Below the pieces are notes generated by a model. It saw nothing but the letters and a program-made list of their open reading frames with translations. It made no database searches and had not been told where the DNA came from. The position numbers and the translations under genes were made by a program. Below are positions 10,262 through 22,100 of a stretch of DNA of 64,000 nt, piece after piece; within the stretch, counting starts at the first letter, position 1, and each line of letters begins with the position of its first letter. This DNA comes from Clonostachys chloroleuca (lineage: Eukaryota; Ascomycota; Sordariomycetes; Hypocreales; Bionectriaceae), in assembly GCA_037952775.1 (NCBI GenBank), contig JBANAY010000003.1, positions 32,054,001 through 32,118,000 of the forward strand. The letters are read 5' to 3'.

Positions 10262-11501
10262 GGAAATCTCAGACAGAGTAATCAATACTCTCTTCCCCAT
10301 CCAACTCCTACGCCAAAGTGGGAGTTCTCAGGATATCTCTCTTGGTACTGAGCCATTTTTGAACACTAAAGAATAATGCACAGTCAATCTGGTGAAAGCT
10401 GGTTGCGACCGCCATGCTCACCCCTTTTCTTTGTCGCAACACATCCTTAGATTTATGGTATAGCCCTTTATAATTTGAACTACTTCATAAATCGATGCTT
10501 AGATTCGACACTCTCGCCGCCAATGTAGATTTCATCAGGACACAGTTCAAAGATGTGCATAAATCATTGATGAACGAGCATCCCATCTCTGCAGACAGAG
10601 CTGTGATATGTTGCTATGATATGGTCAGTCGTAAAATGTTGAATATCCCCCCCCCCCCCCCCCAATGGAAGTTCTTGGTAGTTAGGTATTGCTTACTGGG
10701 TTACTTTTGTCCAAACTAAAAATATTCTCTATGTTCATAGTTCCGGAGCGATGCAGAGTATGGTAGATTTCTGAGTGCGTGTGCCACCTATATATACCAG
10801 CCATCTCGCTCATATCTTAGAGCGTATGAAGCAACAGCACATGAGTGCTCCAATAGTTCAACCAATCCAAGTCACCCATTCTCTAGCCTCACTCAATTGC
10901 AAACTAATAGCCTCCAATATGCTTAACGCGGCCTATCGAAGCGTGCCTGGAGCTTGTCGAGAATGGCATTCCGAGCGAGTCCCCAGACGCTGAGCAGACA
11001 TATGTTAGTGAAACCCCGTCTAAACTCGTCGAGTATGGATCTGTTTCCCTCTAGGGCCAGTACCAGCAACCCGGTCGGTAGAAGTGGATTAACTTAGGAC
11101 TGGTGCTCTCTGGAGTGTACTGAGAAGACTCGTTTCAAGCGGAATATGAAGTTATGAAGAATATGAAGGTGCCGAGTATAAGTTTATGGCTTGTAGGTCA
11201 CCTCCAACTGTTACTCTGGGAGTTGATCTAACACGTACTACTCCCTCTCTATAGACAGGGTTTCTGGCTCAACAACTCCCTTATCAAATCTTCGCTAACG
11301 TACCTAAAGCGTCGAGAAGAGCAGCGTTCTCTTGAGCTTTTCACAGGAGCAGACCGAGGCTTGACAGTAGGAGGATCAGTTGTTGGTGGGTGAAGCATCC
11401 AAGCATCCATCAATTCGTTTGAACCATCTCAGGCAGACTTGTGGAGAATATTTCAATCAAACAATTTCAATCTTTCCACTACCAATTTCGCCCTAGCTAC
11501 T
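10262..11501. other. Intergenic region with a C17 tract
   Basis: This region lies between the photolyase stop and the MITE-like element. Only short open frames occur. A run of 17 C lies at 10647-10663. I recognise no coding or RNA gene. Confidence 0.5.
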
Positions 11502-11639
11502 CAAGTGGGTGACATTGAAATTGAGACACTTAGACATTAAGCTGCTTATTGTCGAGTCTGCAATTTAAATTTCTTGATCTATCTTCGAAAGTAGAACCAC
11601 TCTTCCATTGGGTGTCTCATTTCTCCTATCACCCACTTG
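11502..11639. mobile_element. MITE-like element, copy 1 (138 bp)
   Basis: Short non-coding element with terminal inverted repeats. The left arm, 11502-11529, begins CAAGTGGGTGACATTG, and the right arm read on the opposite strand (11639-11612) begins CAAGTGGGTGATAGGAG. About 22 of 28 positions match and both arms end in GAGACAC. The pentamer CTACT flanks both ends (11497-11501 and 11640-11644), consistent with a 5-bp target-site duplication. The interior contains CTTATTGTCGAGTCTGC. The same arm and interior motifs recur at about 45.90-46.13 kb. It carries no transposase. Confidence 0.75.
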
Positions 11640-12192
11640 CTACTCTTACTCGCCTGTTTAACGTTTGGAACGTTTGAAACATTCGGGAAACAGACTCAAG
11701 CGCCCGAGAGCCAACTAGAAGGTAACGTCGGTCATCCTTAAGCAAAGCGAAGGGTCTTCACAACCTAAACAATGAGGTCTTTGTAAAAGCCACCCCCACC
11801 AATATTGTTCTCTTACAAAGCTCTACTGTGCAGAGTGACCTTGGGTGAACTAACAAGACGTTAGACTTGATTGTAGAAACATTGCCATTGACTTTAGCAC
11901 AGAGTATGTCAGAAACATTCTCCGTGGCAAATTGGCCGTGGCTCCCCAAGTTAGGGTTCTGCATGCTACAACAATCGCTTTCTTTGGCGAGCAGATAGAA
12001 GGAATTGAGATTTCCAGTTTTGGATTCACGGATGCCCCAAAAGCCTTGGGCTGTAAAGCTCCTCAGCTACAGAAATATGAATCTGCCCCAAAAAGATGAC
12101 TCAAGCAGCTTCCAAATAGCTCATATACTAAGTAGCCCGCACTATAGGAGAAAGTAGAAGCCTCTCAAGTTAAACCCCCAAGTATTTCATCC
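11640..12192. other. Intergenic region downstream of the NLR pseudogene
   Basis: No recognisable gene. The longest open frame (11758-11964, minus) has no family features. It probably holds the former 3' UTR of the broken NLR-type gene. Confidence 0.4.
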
Positions 12193-15100
12193 TTAGTTCA
12201 ATGTCAATTGATGAGAATTGTCAAAACATCTTAGCCCCCCTTCAAAACATTCGACGCAAATGCAAAATTGTCCAGCCCAACATATGCTACAAAAGTAGAG
12301 CGGCGTACCCCGCAACACCGAGCCTATACAGCAATCACAAAAGCCTCTTGATTTGCTCAAGTGAGGCGGGTCACTTGAGATGTCTCTCGTGCCATCCTCA
12401 CCGTGACAGTTTTTGGATGTCAGCGCCATGGTCCATCAGGAGCTGCGTGATCCGTGGAGACCTGATATGGTGTGCCGACCAAATGAAATCTCGCCCGAGG
12501 CCGTCCCTCCAATTCTTCCAGTCCGGAGTTTTCGGTAACAAGAGCTTCACGACCTCACTGTGGCCGTTGCGCAAAGCGTAAAATAGAGGTGGCAGGCCAA
12601 GCCCATCCGATAAGTCTGCCCTGGCGGTGTTGCGGATCAATGCCTTGGCAACGTCAGTCTGATCACGGCGAGCTGCATCGGACAATGGCGGGCGGCCGAA
12701 GAGATTGAGGGTATTTGGATGAACGCCAGGCTGTCCAAGTAGAAAGCCCACCACTTCGACGTTGCCGCTGTGACATGCTGCATGCAAGGGCGTAGTCCAT
12801 GTCTTGTCTCCTGTATTTATACTTGCCCCCTTCTCAAGAAGTAGCCTGACCATCTCCGAGTGCCTCGACCTGCGGCGAAAAGGAGCGGAGTTTTCCCATC
12901 ATTATCTGAAATATTGAGGTCCGCCCCTTTCTCAACAAGTAGCTTGATCATCTCCAGATGGCCTTGGCTTGCAGCGAGAAGGAGCCGGGTCCTTCCAGAT
13001 GTCTTCTCTGCAATGGCAAGATCTGCCCCCTTACCAAGAAGTAGCTTAGCCACCTCTAAATAGCCTTTTCCTGCAGCAATATTAATGGGAGCCCATCCAT
13101 GTTTCTCCACAATATTGAGATCTGCCCCTCTCTCAAGAAGAGAATTAGCTACCTCCAAGTGGCCTTCACGCACAGCGATATGAAGTGGAGTATTTCCGCC
13201 TCTGTTTTGGCATGATGACCTCGCTCCCTTTCCTAGAAGGAGCAAGCAAACTTCGAGGTAGCCTTCACTTGCAGTGATGTGAAGTGGAGTATTCCCTTCT
13301 TCTGTTTGACATGATGGGTTGGCTTCCTTACCTAAAAGGAGCTCGCGAAGCTCCAGGTGGCCAAACGATGCGGCTGTATGCAGCGGGGTCCAACCTTGAT
13401 TGTCTTCTGCAGCAATCAGAGTTGGTTCTTCCTCGAGCAAAAGTCGAGCCAATTCCAGATGTCCGGCATACAGAGCTGAGCTCAGTGGGCTATCTCCGAC
13501 GCCATCTCGGGTGAGGATAAGATCCCTTCTCGCCCTAATCAGCAGGTGGGTGATTTCTAAGTGGCCGTTGCGCGCCGCTGCATGAAGGAGACTTTCATTA
13601 CTCGTTGGGCGAAGAGTCAAGTCTGCCCCTTCCTTAATGAGAAGCTCAGTCACTCCAAAATAACCACCAATGATAGCCTTGTATATTGGTGTCCTTTTGA
13701 CCTCATCAAAGCAGTCTTACTTGCGCTCCTTTGTTCAGCAAGAGTTTGATCACTTCCAGATGACCTCCAGAGGCGGCGGCATGAAGCGCGGAGCTCTTCT
13801 CATCTGCCATGGCTGAGAGGTCAGCCCCTTTGTCAACAAGTAGCTCTGTGATGGGTACATTGCCGTTCATGCAAGCGAAGAACAAGGGTGAGTGTCCGCC
13901 GTTACTAGACGCAGTGACGCCAGCCCCAGAGTCGACCAGTAGTTGGGCGACTTGGAGGTGACCTTCATGAACGGCTGCCAATAGGGGTGTATTACCCGAC
14001 TTGTCTGGTAAAGAGATATCAGCGCCGTTGTCAACTAGCAACTTGGCCAGCTCTAGGCGTCCATGACACGAGGCCCAGATCAGTGGGGTTCGTCCGATTT
14101 CCTCGATATCTCTAATGTCAATATCGGCGCCCGCCTCCAAGAGAATCTGAGCCACATCCATGTATCCTTGATCTACCGCAATACAGAGGGGCATATAGCC
14201 CTATAGGCTTGGTAAGGGTATGTCTGCGCCAGAAGAGAGGAGGCGGTTGACAACCTCAACTTGACCGGTACGGCAGCCTGATGTGAGCGGTGTTTCTCCG
14301 TGGTATCCTCTTCCGTTAATCTCTAAGTTCCCTACCATTAGAAGATCTTCTGTGGCATTTATAAGTATCATGGATATAGCATAAGGCAATCGATTTGCCT
14401 GGTTTTCTTCATCAGGGACTTGCGACAACACACCACGGTTATACGCTTGTGTATTGATCCACCGTCTCCATTCATCAAAGGATCCAGTTGTATCGCTGAA
14501 AAACTGGTTGATCAAGTTGACAACCTCAACATTCTCTGATCCAAGGTTTGCATGTGTGTACCAGCTTCCTGCGGCATAATCGAGGAAAGCTGTTTCAAAT
14601 CCATGCGCTTCCTTTGGCAGAGCATTCATTTTCCATAATTGGGGATGAAAGATATATTGAAGGCAAGCTGCGGCAAGAGCGCTGTGCTGATGTTTCTCGT
14701 ATGATGCAGAAATGCCGAATCACGTTTGAGTGAAACGTCAGAAACCAGAAGGCTTGCGAGAATGAACTCCTTGACAGAGAAGTGAGTTATATGCACCATC
14801 ATAGAGCGTATATCTTCCGTGTTCCCTACCCCCTTCGTACTCTTATTGTCGGTTGTGATCTCAAGAAGTGAGCCACTGTGGGCTTTGATATCCTCTATAA
14901 GATGTAGCTCGTCATCAAAATCCGGTAGCTCTTCGACTGGCACACCAGGGCATCCGGGGTTGATAAGCACGGCTACCGCGATCTCACTGACTGATAGAGG
15001 TCGGATAGAAAACGCAGCCCACTTGAGTAGAGAGAGTGCCCGTTCCGTATCTATATCAAGATTCGTACTGATAGACTCCCATTCTCGCTGATATGGTTGT

Positions 15101-16654
15101 CCAAGGCCAGTCGGAGGACTGCTAATGTCTCTTTGAAGTTGAAATTTATTCGATATCTTTTACAACTTCGTTGCTTGTAACCGTACGCAAAGGAACTGTC
15201 CATCACATTGGTCCGCTAGTTGCTGCGAAATATCCTCTCTGAGATCTTGGGGTTTGTTTGATAATCTTTCGTTGACGATATTTCTTGAATAAGAGACGAC
15301 ATCGTCATATGCATCGCGAGCTATCACCTGTATTTCTTCAAAACAGCGAATAAGACCATTGTGCAAGCTATTTCGGTTACTCTCATCGTTGCGGCTAAAC
15401 AGCATGAAACGACTAGTAGATCTCTCTATAGTTTCTCCAACGACTTGTAGGAAGGTCTTGATCGAGTCATGCTTTTGGTGATGAAGGCCAACCCAAGTAC
15501 ATTCATCAAGGCCGTCCAAAACAAAGGTACAATCAGGTATTGCTTGTGCTGTTTCTTGGAAGAGAGAGACTATAGTCATGCGGCTCGCAGTCTGCTCGTG
15601 TTGGGACAGCCGCTTTGCTCGAACAAGGTTGAATGCATCGTCGTTCTGACCTATAACCTGAATGATCCATGATCGGATAGCTAGATAAGGGTTATCCCGA
15701 CTAGCGTTTTGGGATGATAGAAAGAAATGAGCAATGGGCTTTTTTAGAGTCTCTGAGAGGTACTCAACCACCCTTGCGCATAACACTGTCTTCCCGCAGC
15801 CTGCAATGGCATTAACCCACAGCACTGGAGACACGGAAGAATCACCATTTGGCTTGAGCCAGTCACGAAACTCTTTTCGGTCTAGGATCCAGTTGCAGGT
15901 GTCTGATGCTCGAGTCTCTTTGAAATCTTCATAGATGTCGCTCGGAACTTCGGCTACTATCCACATATGCAATTCTCTCCGCGTCTCGGCCTCAATGTCT
16001 TGCTCAATTTTCTTTAGCGTGTTTTGGATATCCTTGGTCCACAATTCTGTGCCGGCTATGACATAGTAGGCATTAGTTGACGCATGTGTCTTGACGTATA
16101 TACAGGCATATCAAACCTTGTAGCTTCCGAAAGGCGTCACTATTCGTTGCACTGATTTCGGCTGCCTTGTTCGAGTCCCCGGTTGGGATGAGCTCGTACA
16201 GCTTCCGAACCAAACCATGCAGCGTTTCAACTTCAGCGGCCAGCCTCTCTTTCCCCCTCAACGCCCACGCAAGCTTTTGTCGTTTTGGCGCCAGGGGAGC
16301 GGATGGGATAGCCGGGTGTCGAGCCAGGCGGAACGGCTTCGTGGCTGCTGCATCTTCCGGGTTCCCTAGATCGCTAACTATGTTTCGGATCATGGAAATG
16401 ATTTCAGCGACCACAAGACAGACAGACTGGTCATCTAGGCTGGGGTGGTGGTGAACCGAGACCTGTCCTTTCTCAAGACCGATCGCGCGACCCCATCGCT
16501 CAAAGAGAAGCCTGATGGCATGGAATTGGGTTGCGAGAGCATGCGAGTCATTCCCGAATTCTTTGCTGGCCTCGATTCTCGCGACAGTCTCCAGGCAGGC
16601 GTTGAAAAGCCCGGCGAGACCGACGACCCCGATGGCCGGACTTTCAGGCTCCAT
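12193..16654 (-). pseudogene. NLR-type gene (HeLo-NACHT-ankyrin-zinc finger), broken in six places
   Basis: STAND/NLR-like genes of filamentous fungi act in non-self recognition and regulated cell death. Exon 1 (16654..16117) encodes a HeLo/prion-inhibition-type domain (VGLAGLFNACLETVARIE, then LATQFHAIRLLFERWG). After an intron at 16056..16116 comes a NACHT domain with Walker A AIAGCGKTVLCARV and Walker B CTFVLDGLDECT. About 18-19 ankyrin repeats follow (for example EGNTPLHITASEGYLEVCLLL). The C-terminus is a Cys-rich ZZ-like finger (CDCC, FCSICW, CVEC). Lesions in order are a TAA at 15162..15160, a frame change near 14630-14645, a TAG at 14203..14201, an extra base near 13716-13720, a missing base near 12860, and a frame change near 12400-12430. 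Coding similarity continues across each one, so they are not introns. A truncated HeLo-NACHT protein could still be made. Confidence 0.85.
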
Positions 16655-17585
16655 TTTGTGAGGTTTGTGAGAACCACCGTGTCTGCTGATGATCAACATC
16701 AGAATACGGAAGATCCTATCATCGTAAGCCCCCTTGCGGATGAAACATGTAAGCACATTCTCTTCTGCGCCCGGATTACACCACTACTATGCGTGAAACT
16801 GTTGTTATGATAACCAAATACTGAAGGCACGACTTGATGGGCAAGTGTGCCCTGTAAACCTGACAGGCCTGACTTCTGAGCTCTTTGGTGATATATGAAG
16901 GACTGCCATGCCTAAAACAGGGGCTGGCTTGTTCGGCTCGTAAATGGGCCGAGCATTAAGCTTAAACATCCCGCCACGCATATTCAAATCTCGAAACGAC
17001 CTTACCTAGTCCATTACTAGGCTAATCTAGCAGACCAGGCCTAGTGTAGCAGCAGTAGCTGTAGCAATTGAATTGCTTATCTGTCTAGGGACCTAAGAGC
17101 AGGGTAAGAATAGCCTTCTCAGAAAGATGCATAGTGGGCACATGGTCTATACGCAAGCAATCGATGAATGAATTCAGATGATTGATTCTTAAATTTCCTC
17201 TACTCTACCCATTTTTAGCACACCACGCCGAAAACAAAGGTACATCTCATCATGAAGAAAAGAAAATGACAAAAAATAGCTGCCCCTCCGTCCGGCGTCT
17301 AGCCAAACAGATTTGAATCGGGGCATAAGAGAATCTTGAAAACCACGCCGATCCAACTAGCCTCTTCCAGAAGCCTAGGATATGCCGGCTAGGACGAATA
17401 AAGTACAATCGAATTAAAACACCCGAGGAGCTGAAAGGAGCTTTGTTCCAGATCGACTGGTTTCGGCCTCGGGGAAAGTCATCTGGGCCCAATCTCCCAA
17501 TCTGCCGCCTTTAACAAGTTGACAACCTCACCATCCCATATATACACCAGGTCGTTCATGCTCCATTTCGTCAAAGCACGCAATC
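16655..17585. other. Intergenic region between the NLR pseudogene and the DUF1996 gene
   Basis: It contains the former promoter of the NLR-type gene and the 3' UTR of the DUF1996 gene. Open frames are short and unrecognised. Confidence 0.4.
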
Positions 17586-19183
17586 TTACAGATGGCGGTT
17601 GCCACGGTGGCCGTGTACGTGCCGGCGGACGTGAGCGGCTTCAGAGCTCTCGGCACTGTGGTCGGCGGTCACAGTCACAGTGTGCCAGACAGTCTGTACG
17701 ACAACATCAACGGCGGCAATCTTGGGCTGGTCCTGAACGGCGGAGGAAGACTTGACGACCTCGAATGTGGTTGCAGGCTTGGCATCGTTCTGAACAACCT
17801 TGGTAGGGTAGTAAGGGAAATCCTGGGAAGAAGACGAAGAGGAAGGAGCAGAGGAAGGAGCCGCAGAAGAGGGGGCTGCAGAGCTAGGAGCCACAGAGCT
17901 AGGAGCCACAGAGCTAGGAGCCACAGAGGAAGCTGAAGAAGAGGATGACGGGGCTGAAGAAGCAGAAGAAGAAGCAGAAGGTGAGCTGCCACCACCGTTC
18001 TCAACCTTGTCACCGTACCCAGTGATGGGGTTGTTACCGGGGAGCTTGGAGAAAGGTCCGTCGACATCCTCATCAACCAGAGTCTTTATAGTGCAAGTGG
18101 CGGTGTTCGGGGTGACACCGGGGCAGGTATGGGTACCCTCATGTCTGACATCGCAGTTGTCGATGATGTTCTGGAGCACGTCCTCATCCCAGCCAGCCAT
18201 AAAGTCAGCGTGCCAGCCATAGCCAGTCGTATCTCCGTTGGACAGGAGGAAGGGCTGAGGGCCCTTTCCTGAGGAGTGATCCCATCTATCCTGGAATCCC
18301 TTGCCCGGAACAATAGATGAGGTCTCGAAGTACACCTCCAGAAGCAAGCGAGGCACGTGAATTTCTCCCTTTGCGCAGTTCAGGTTACCGTTGCCATCCG
18401 AGGTAGGGTATGCCATGTTGTTCTTGTAGTCGGTCAAGCCAACATCAGGCTTGTAACAAGAGGGGAAGTGGATGTCACCACGCAGAGGCGAGGCATAGCC
18501 ATCGCAGTCCTTGAAGGGGAAGCCAATACCATTGTTTCCCTCACCAATTCCAGCGTTGGTTCCATCCGAATCCAATGGCCACGATGGAGGCTCGTATGAG
18601 GAACGAGGGCAAGTCCACCTGACGTTACCGACAGGGCCCACACTGGGGTCTAGGTTGGCGGTATAGCCACCCTCGGGGGCGGTGCGGCGTGTAGGATCAC
18701 CAACGAGGATGGAAAGGCCAGCAGGGAAGGCCTTGATAGTGTCGGTCGTCTTGTCCATGCTACAATAGGGCGGGTCAGTAAGTGCAAATGGGCTCGCGAA
18801 AGCGAGTCAAGAGTTTTATTCATCACTTACTGGTAGTACACATTAACATAGCTGATGGGTACGCTCTCCAACTCCCCAGTTATGGGATCCTTGAAGAACA
18901 TGGCAGGGAACCAGTAGTTGGACATGTCGCCTGCAACCCTAGCATTAGTGCACTCAGACTTCAAGAGGTCGGCGCCGGTGGATGACCTGCTGAAACCGCT
19001 CCCACCCATGATTTGGTGAATGTGGGAGGCAGTCTGGCCGGGGCTAACAATGGGATCATCGCGTGCCTTGCGGATTTCAGTGCCGGTGAACTGCATGACG
19101 GAGAAAGTCAAGGCGTCGTTATACTTGAAAGCGGCGGCAGAGCCAGCCATGGCCGCCAGAGCGACCATCGAACCGTGCTTCAT
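17586..19183 (-). CDS. Secreted DUF1996 protein with Ser/Ala/Pro-rich linker
   Basis: DUF1996 (PF09362) proteins are secreted or wall-associated fungal proteins of unknown biochemical role. Exon 1 is 19183..18831, the intron 18760..18830 (71 nt, GTAAGT...TGTAG) and exon 2 18759..17586, giving 508 aa. A signal peptide (MKHGSMVALAAMAGSAAAF) leads into the domain, which has SPGQTASHIHQIMGGSGF, the FPAMFFKDPITGE segment, a join that reads VNVYYHMDK, and later VRWTCPRSSYEPP and FPSCYKPDV. After about residue 350 comes a low-complexity linker with repeats of the pentad APSSV/APSSA. The last 15 residues are rich in His and Arg (HVRRHVHGHRG). The linker and basic tail suggest wall association, which is inference. 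Confidence 0.88.
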
Positions 19184-22100
19184 CTTGGTCGATTGGGACT
19201 GGCAGGACTGCTATAGTGGGTAAGGGCAAAGTTTTCGTATGTAACCAGGACTACCGATGTCTTGGTTACCAGTGTTCAAGTGTATGTCTGTAAGAAAGAA
19301 GTTTCGGACTGGCCGTGGGAGGAAAAGAGAGTCAGGAACAGAGGGAACTGTTTGAGGTTAATGAGAGGATATACAGGACAGTGCTCAGCAGCCTGGGAAA
19401 TTGCAAACAATGGAAGAAAGGGGGAGAATGAAGGCCAAGAAGATCAAACAAACAACAGGTGGAGAAGCAGAAGAAGAAGAGCTTGGGAATGGGCGGCTGA
19501 TGGGGGCACATATATTAGGACGCAGGTCCTCATCAACAGCCGCGATGCTCAGGCACCGGCGCCCACAAACGGTCTAGCGGTTGCCAGTTTTAGATCTTCC
19601 CAAGAGAAAGGCTGGCCAACAACCAAGCGGAGACAAGATAAAGCCCACAGTAGTGGCAAGGCCTAAACTGCACAAGGATTGGTCTTGGCTGTGGCCAGGG
19701 GTCAGGTTTCATGGTGACACATGCTAATACGGTGTTGTAGAATTGGCGGTACTCTCGTCCATGGGCCAGCCACGGGAGGTGGTACACACCAGGTATTGTG
19801 CCCAGTACACTCAGGCACTCTCAAGACCCAAAGACTTGGCAATCTGTGATGGAGGGTAGCCAGTCCCTTGCATACCTCAGATCCTCACGGGGAAATGTGG
19901 TTGGTTATGATGTCAGGCACATGAGCCGATCAACAGATGGCGGGATTTAGCATTGGAAAGTAAAATTACTCGCTCGGGTGGCGCCTTGCTGATCGACCTT
20001 GGCGCCCTTTGTTGCCCCTGGCGCTCTTGTCATGCGTGCGACTGTAAGCGTCTTTCTCTTTATCCCTCTTTGTGAAGGCGGATTGTCGTCTTTGTGGTGT
20101 GAAAGGACGGGCCCCCAATGGCGATGGATTGCAGTGTAGGTGAGAAAGCAGTAGTAAGACGAGTAATATGACACAAGAAGATCCTGCCGTCTGGATTTTG
20201 GATTCCAGACCTGCTCCTTCTGCAGCGAGTTGAGGCATGTGCATGTGCGATGTAGGGCAGGCACGGCAAAGTGGAGCAGGTAGTACCTGCCAACAGTGGC
20301 AGTGAATGGAAGTGCTAAAATAAAGCCCTCGTCAACACCCTGGCGGGGTGCCTACCTTAATTTGTCACCTAACCTCCATCAGACAGGCCTCCCATGCATG
20401 TGCTGGGAAAATGAAGATTTCCATCACCATGCTGGCTTGAGAAGGTGAGCCAGAGGGACAGGGCAAGGTTCCATACAGAAAACCCTCATGATCACCACCC
20501 GCGGAATTCCGACGGCAAGAGGGTCAATCGTCTCGGTGATGCACCCGATGAACCTACCCGACATGTGCAGTGTACCTGAGTGGATGAGGCTGAATGGACG
20601 GGCACACAATCAGCCATAATTGATTTTTCCATGGCATATCCCGTTTGGAGATACTCATGGGCAGGATGAATTACCCCATTAGACAAGTACTTTGTCAATG
20701 CTAAAATTGGTCCCGTGCTTATTTAAGGTAAGGTAGGTACTTAGGTGAGCACTAACCAGCATCTGCACCGATGACTGGTTGCACCTAATCCCGGCGTAAT
20801 ATCTTAATTCTGGCAGATTCTGGCGAGTCCTGCTGGTCCAGTTCCACAAGGTCATACGAATAACCCTTAGGTCAGGACAGCGACGGTGACAGCTGGCTCG
20901 GTCGCCAGCTGGACAGCTTGTCAATTGGATTCGGGCCCGATGCGCTTGGCCATGGGACCAACAGCCAAAAGCTCCAAAATACGCAACAAAGAGGGAAATA
21001 TCACTGCTGTGCCTGTTCCTGCAGCCACTGAAACACGCTTAATTCAATCTTAGCGCCAGGGGAGCAAACCTAATGTCCCTTGCCGCTGATTGGCTCCCAT
21101 CCTCAGCACTTCCCCACGTCACCAAACACTTCGTGCCGCTGTTCGTCGAAGCGCATTCCATCCATGGTGAACACCGAGAGGGGCCTGGCCACGGCGCTTC
21201 GGGGCACCGGGTAACCGCTGGCTCTGGTCACGATCACAATTGCCAGCTAGGTGTGTTGTTGGTCATTGGAATCTATTCAGCTGCCCCACAGCCCACCTCA
21301 CCGCAAGACGAGGCACCAGATCTCTGCTCTGCGATTGCTTTGGGCGCAAAGTGAGAGAGCCCTTACGAAAGATCGCCAACAACTCCATACCTACTACAAC
21401 GCGGCATGCGGCCAGAAAGGCTACACTACCTATTTGGTTCGCGAGCTTTTCGCAACCTAGAGCTCTAGCCCCTCCTACCCCCTCCTCAGTTCACAAGGCC
21501 CCATGTCTCTTTTTCTCCCTTTGTAACTGTCCCTTGCCTGCTTGACGCCGGGGAATTTCAATCGAATTTTCTACATCCTAATTTTGAGATGCTCTGGTAC
21601 GAGGGTATCGAAACAGGCAACCAGGGTCCAAGGCTCGCAACATTGCTGTTATTGCTCGGATGGTCACCGTTGGTCAGCAAGGCGGGATTGGCCCAAATTG
21701 GGTTCACTAGGAAATTGCCTGCATTCACGCGAGTACTTCTGAAACCCAGATAAACTCTCAGCATCCACACGTCAACGAGGGCTGAAAAGTGGTAAAGTCT
21801 AGCTCCCGCCACATGTGCGCCCACGGTTACGCTGTCCCTGTTTTGGCAAGGCAATTCTCGTGGCAGCTGATGGTTTGTTAGACAGAATGCCCACATGACT
21901 GTCGATGCCTCGAGCGGTATAATCAATCGAGAGTGAGAATACTGCAGGTCCCTGACACGTGTACCACCAATCCAATCGAATTGCCTCCTTATGCCGTTGG
22001 CTAGCTTGTCAGCCTACCAACAAGGCTTTGACCCAAGGTAGAGCTACCATACAACAGCAACGCTGTACCTGACGCCAGCAGCCCAGGCTCCCTCAACTGC

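Noticed and set aside
10647..10663. C17 tract as a possible assembly gap or structural element
   Set aside because: A similar C15 tract occurs at 61143-61157, and homopolymers are common in fungal intergenic DNA. Nothing around it suggests a function.
12193..15162. Reading the frame breaks of the NLR-type gene as introns
   Set aside because: Ankyrin or other family-like coding sequence continues directly across each break in another frame. No gap of plausible intron length with GT-AG ends can be removed without deleting repeat sequence.
17592..18599. Open frames on the plus strand over the DUF1996 gene
   Set aside because: They are shadows of the Ser/Ala-rich coding sequence on the opposite strand; the minus-strand frame has a signal peptide, a splice-consistent join and a known domain.
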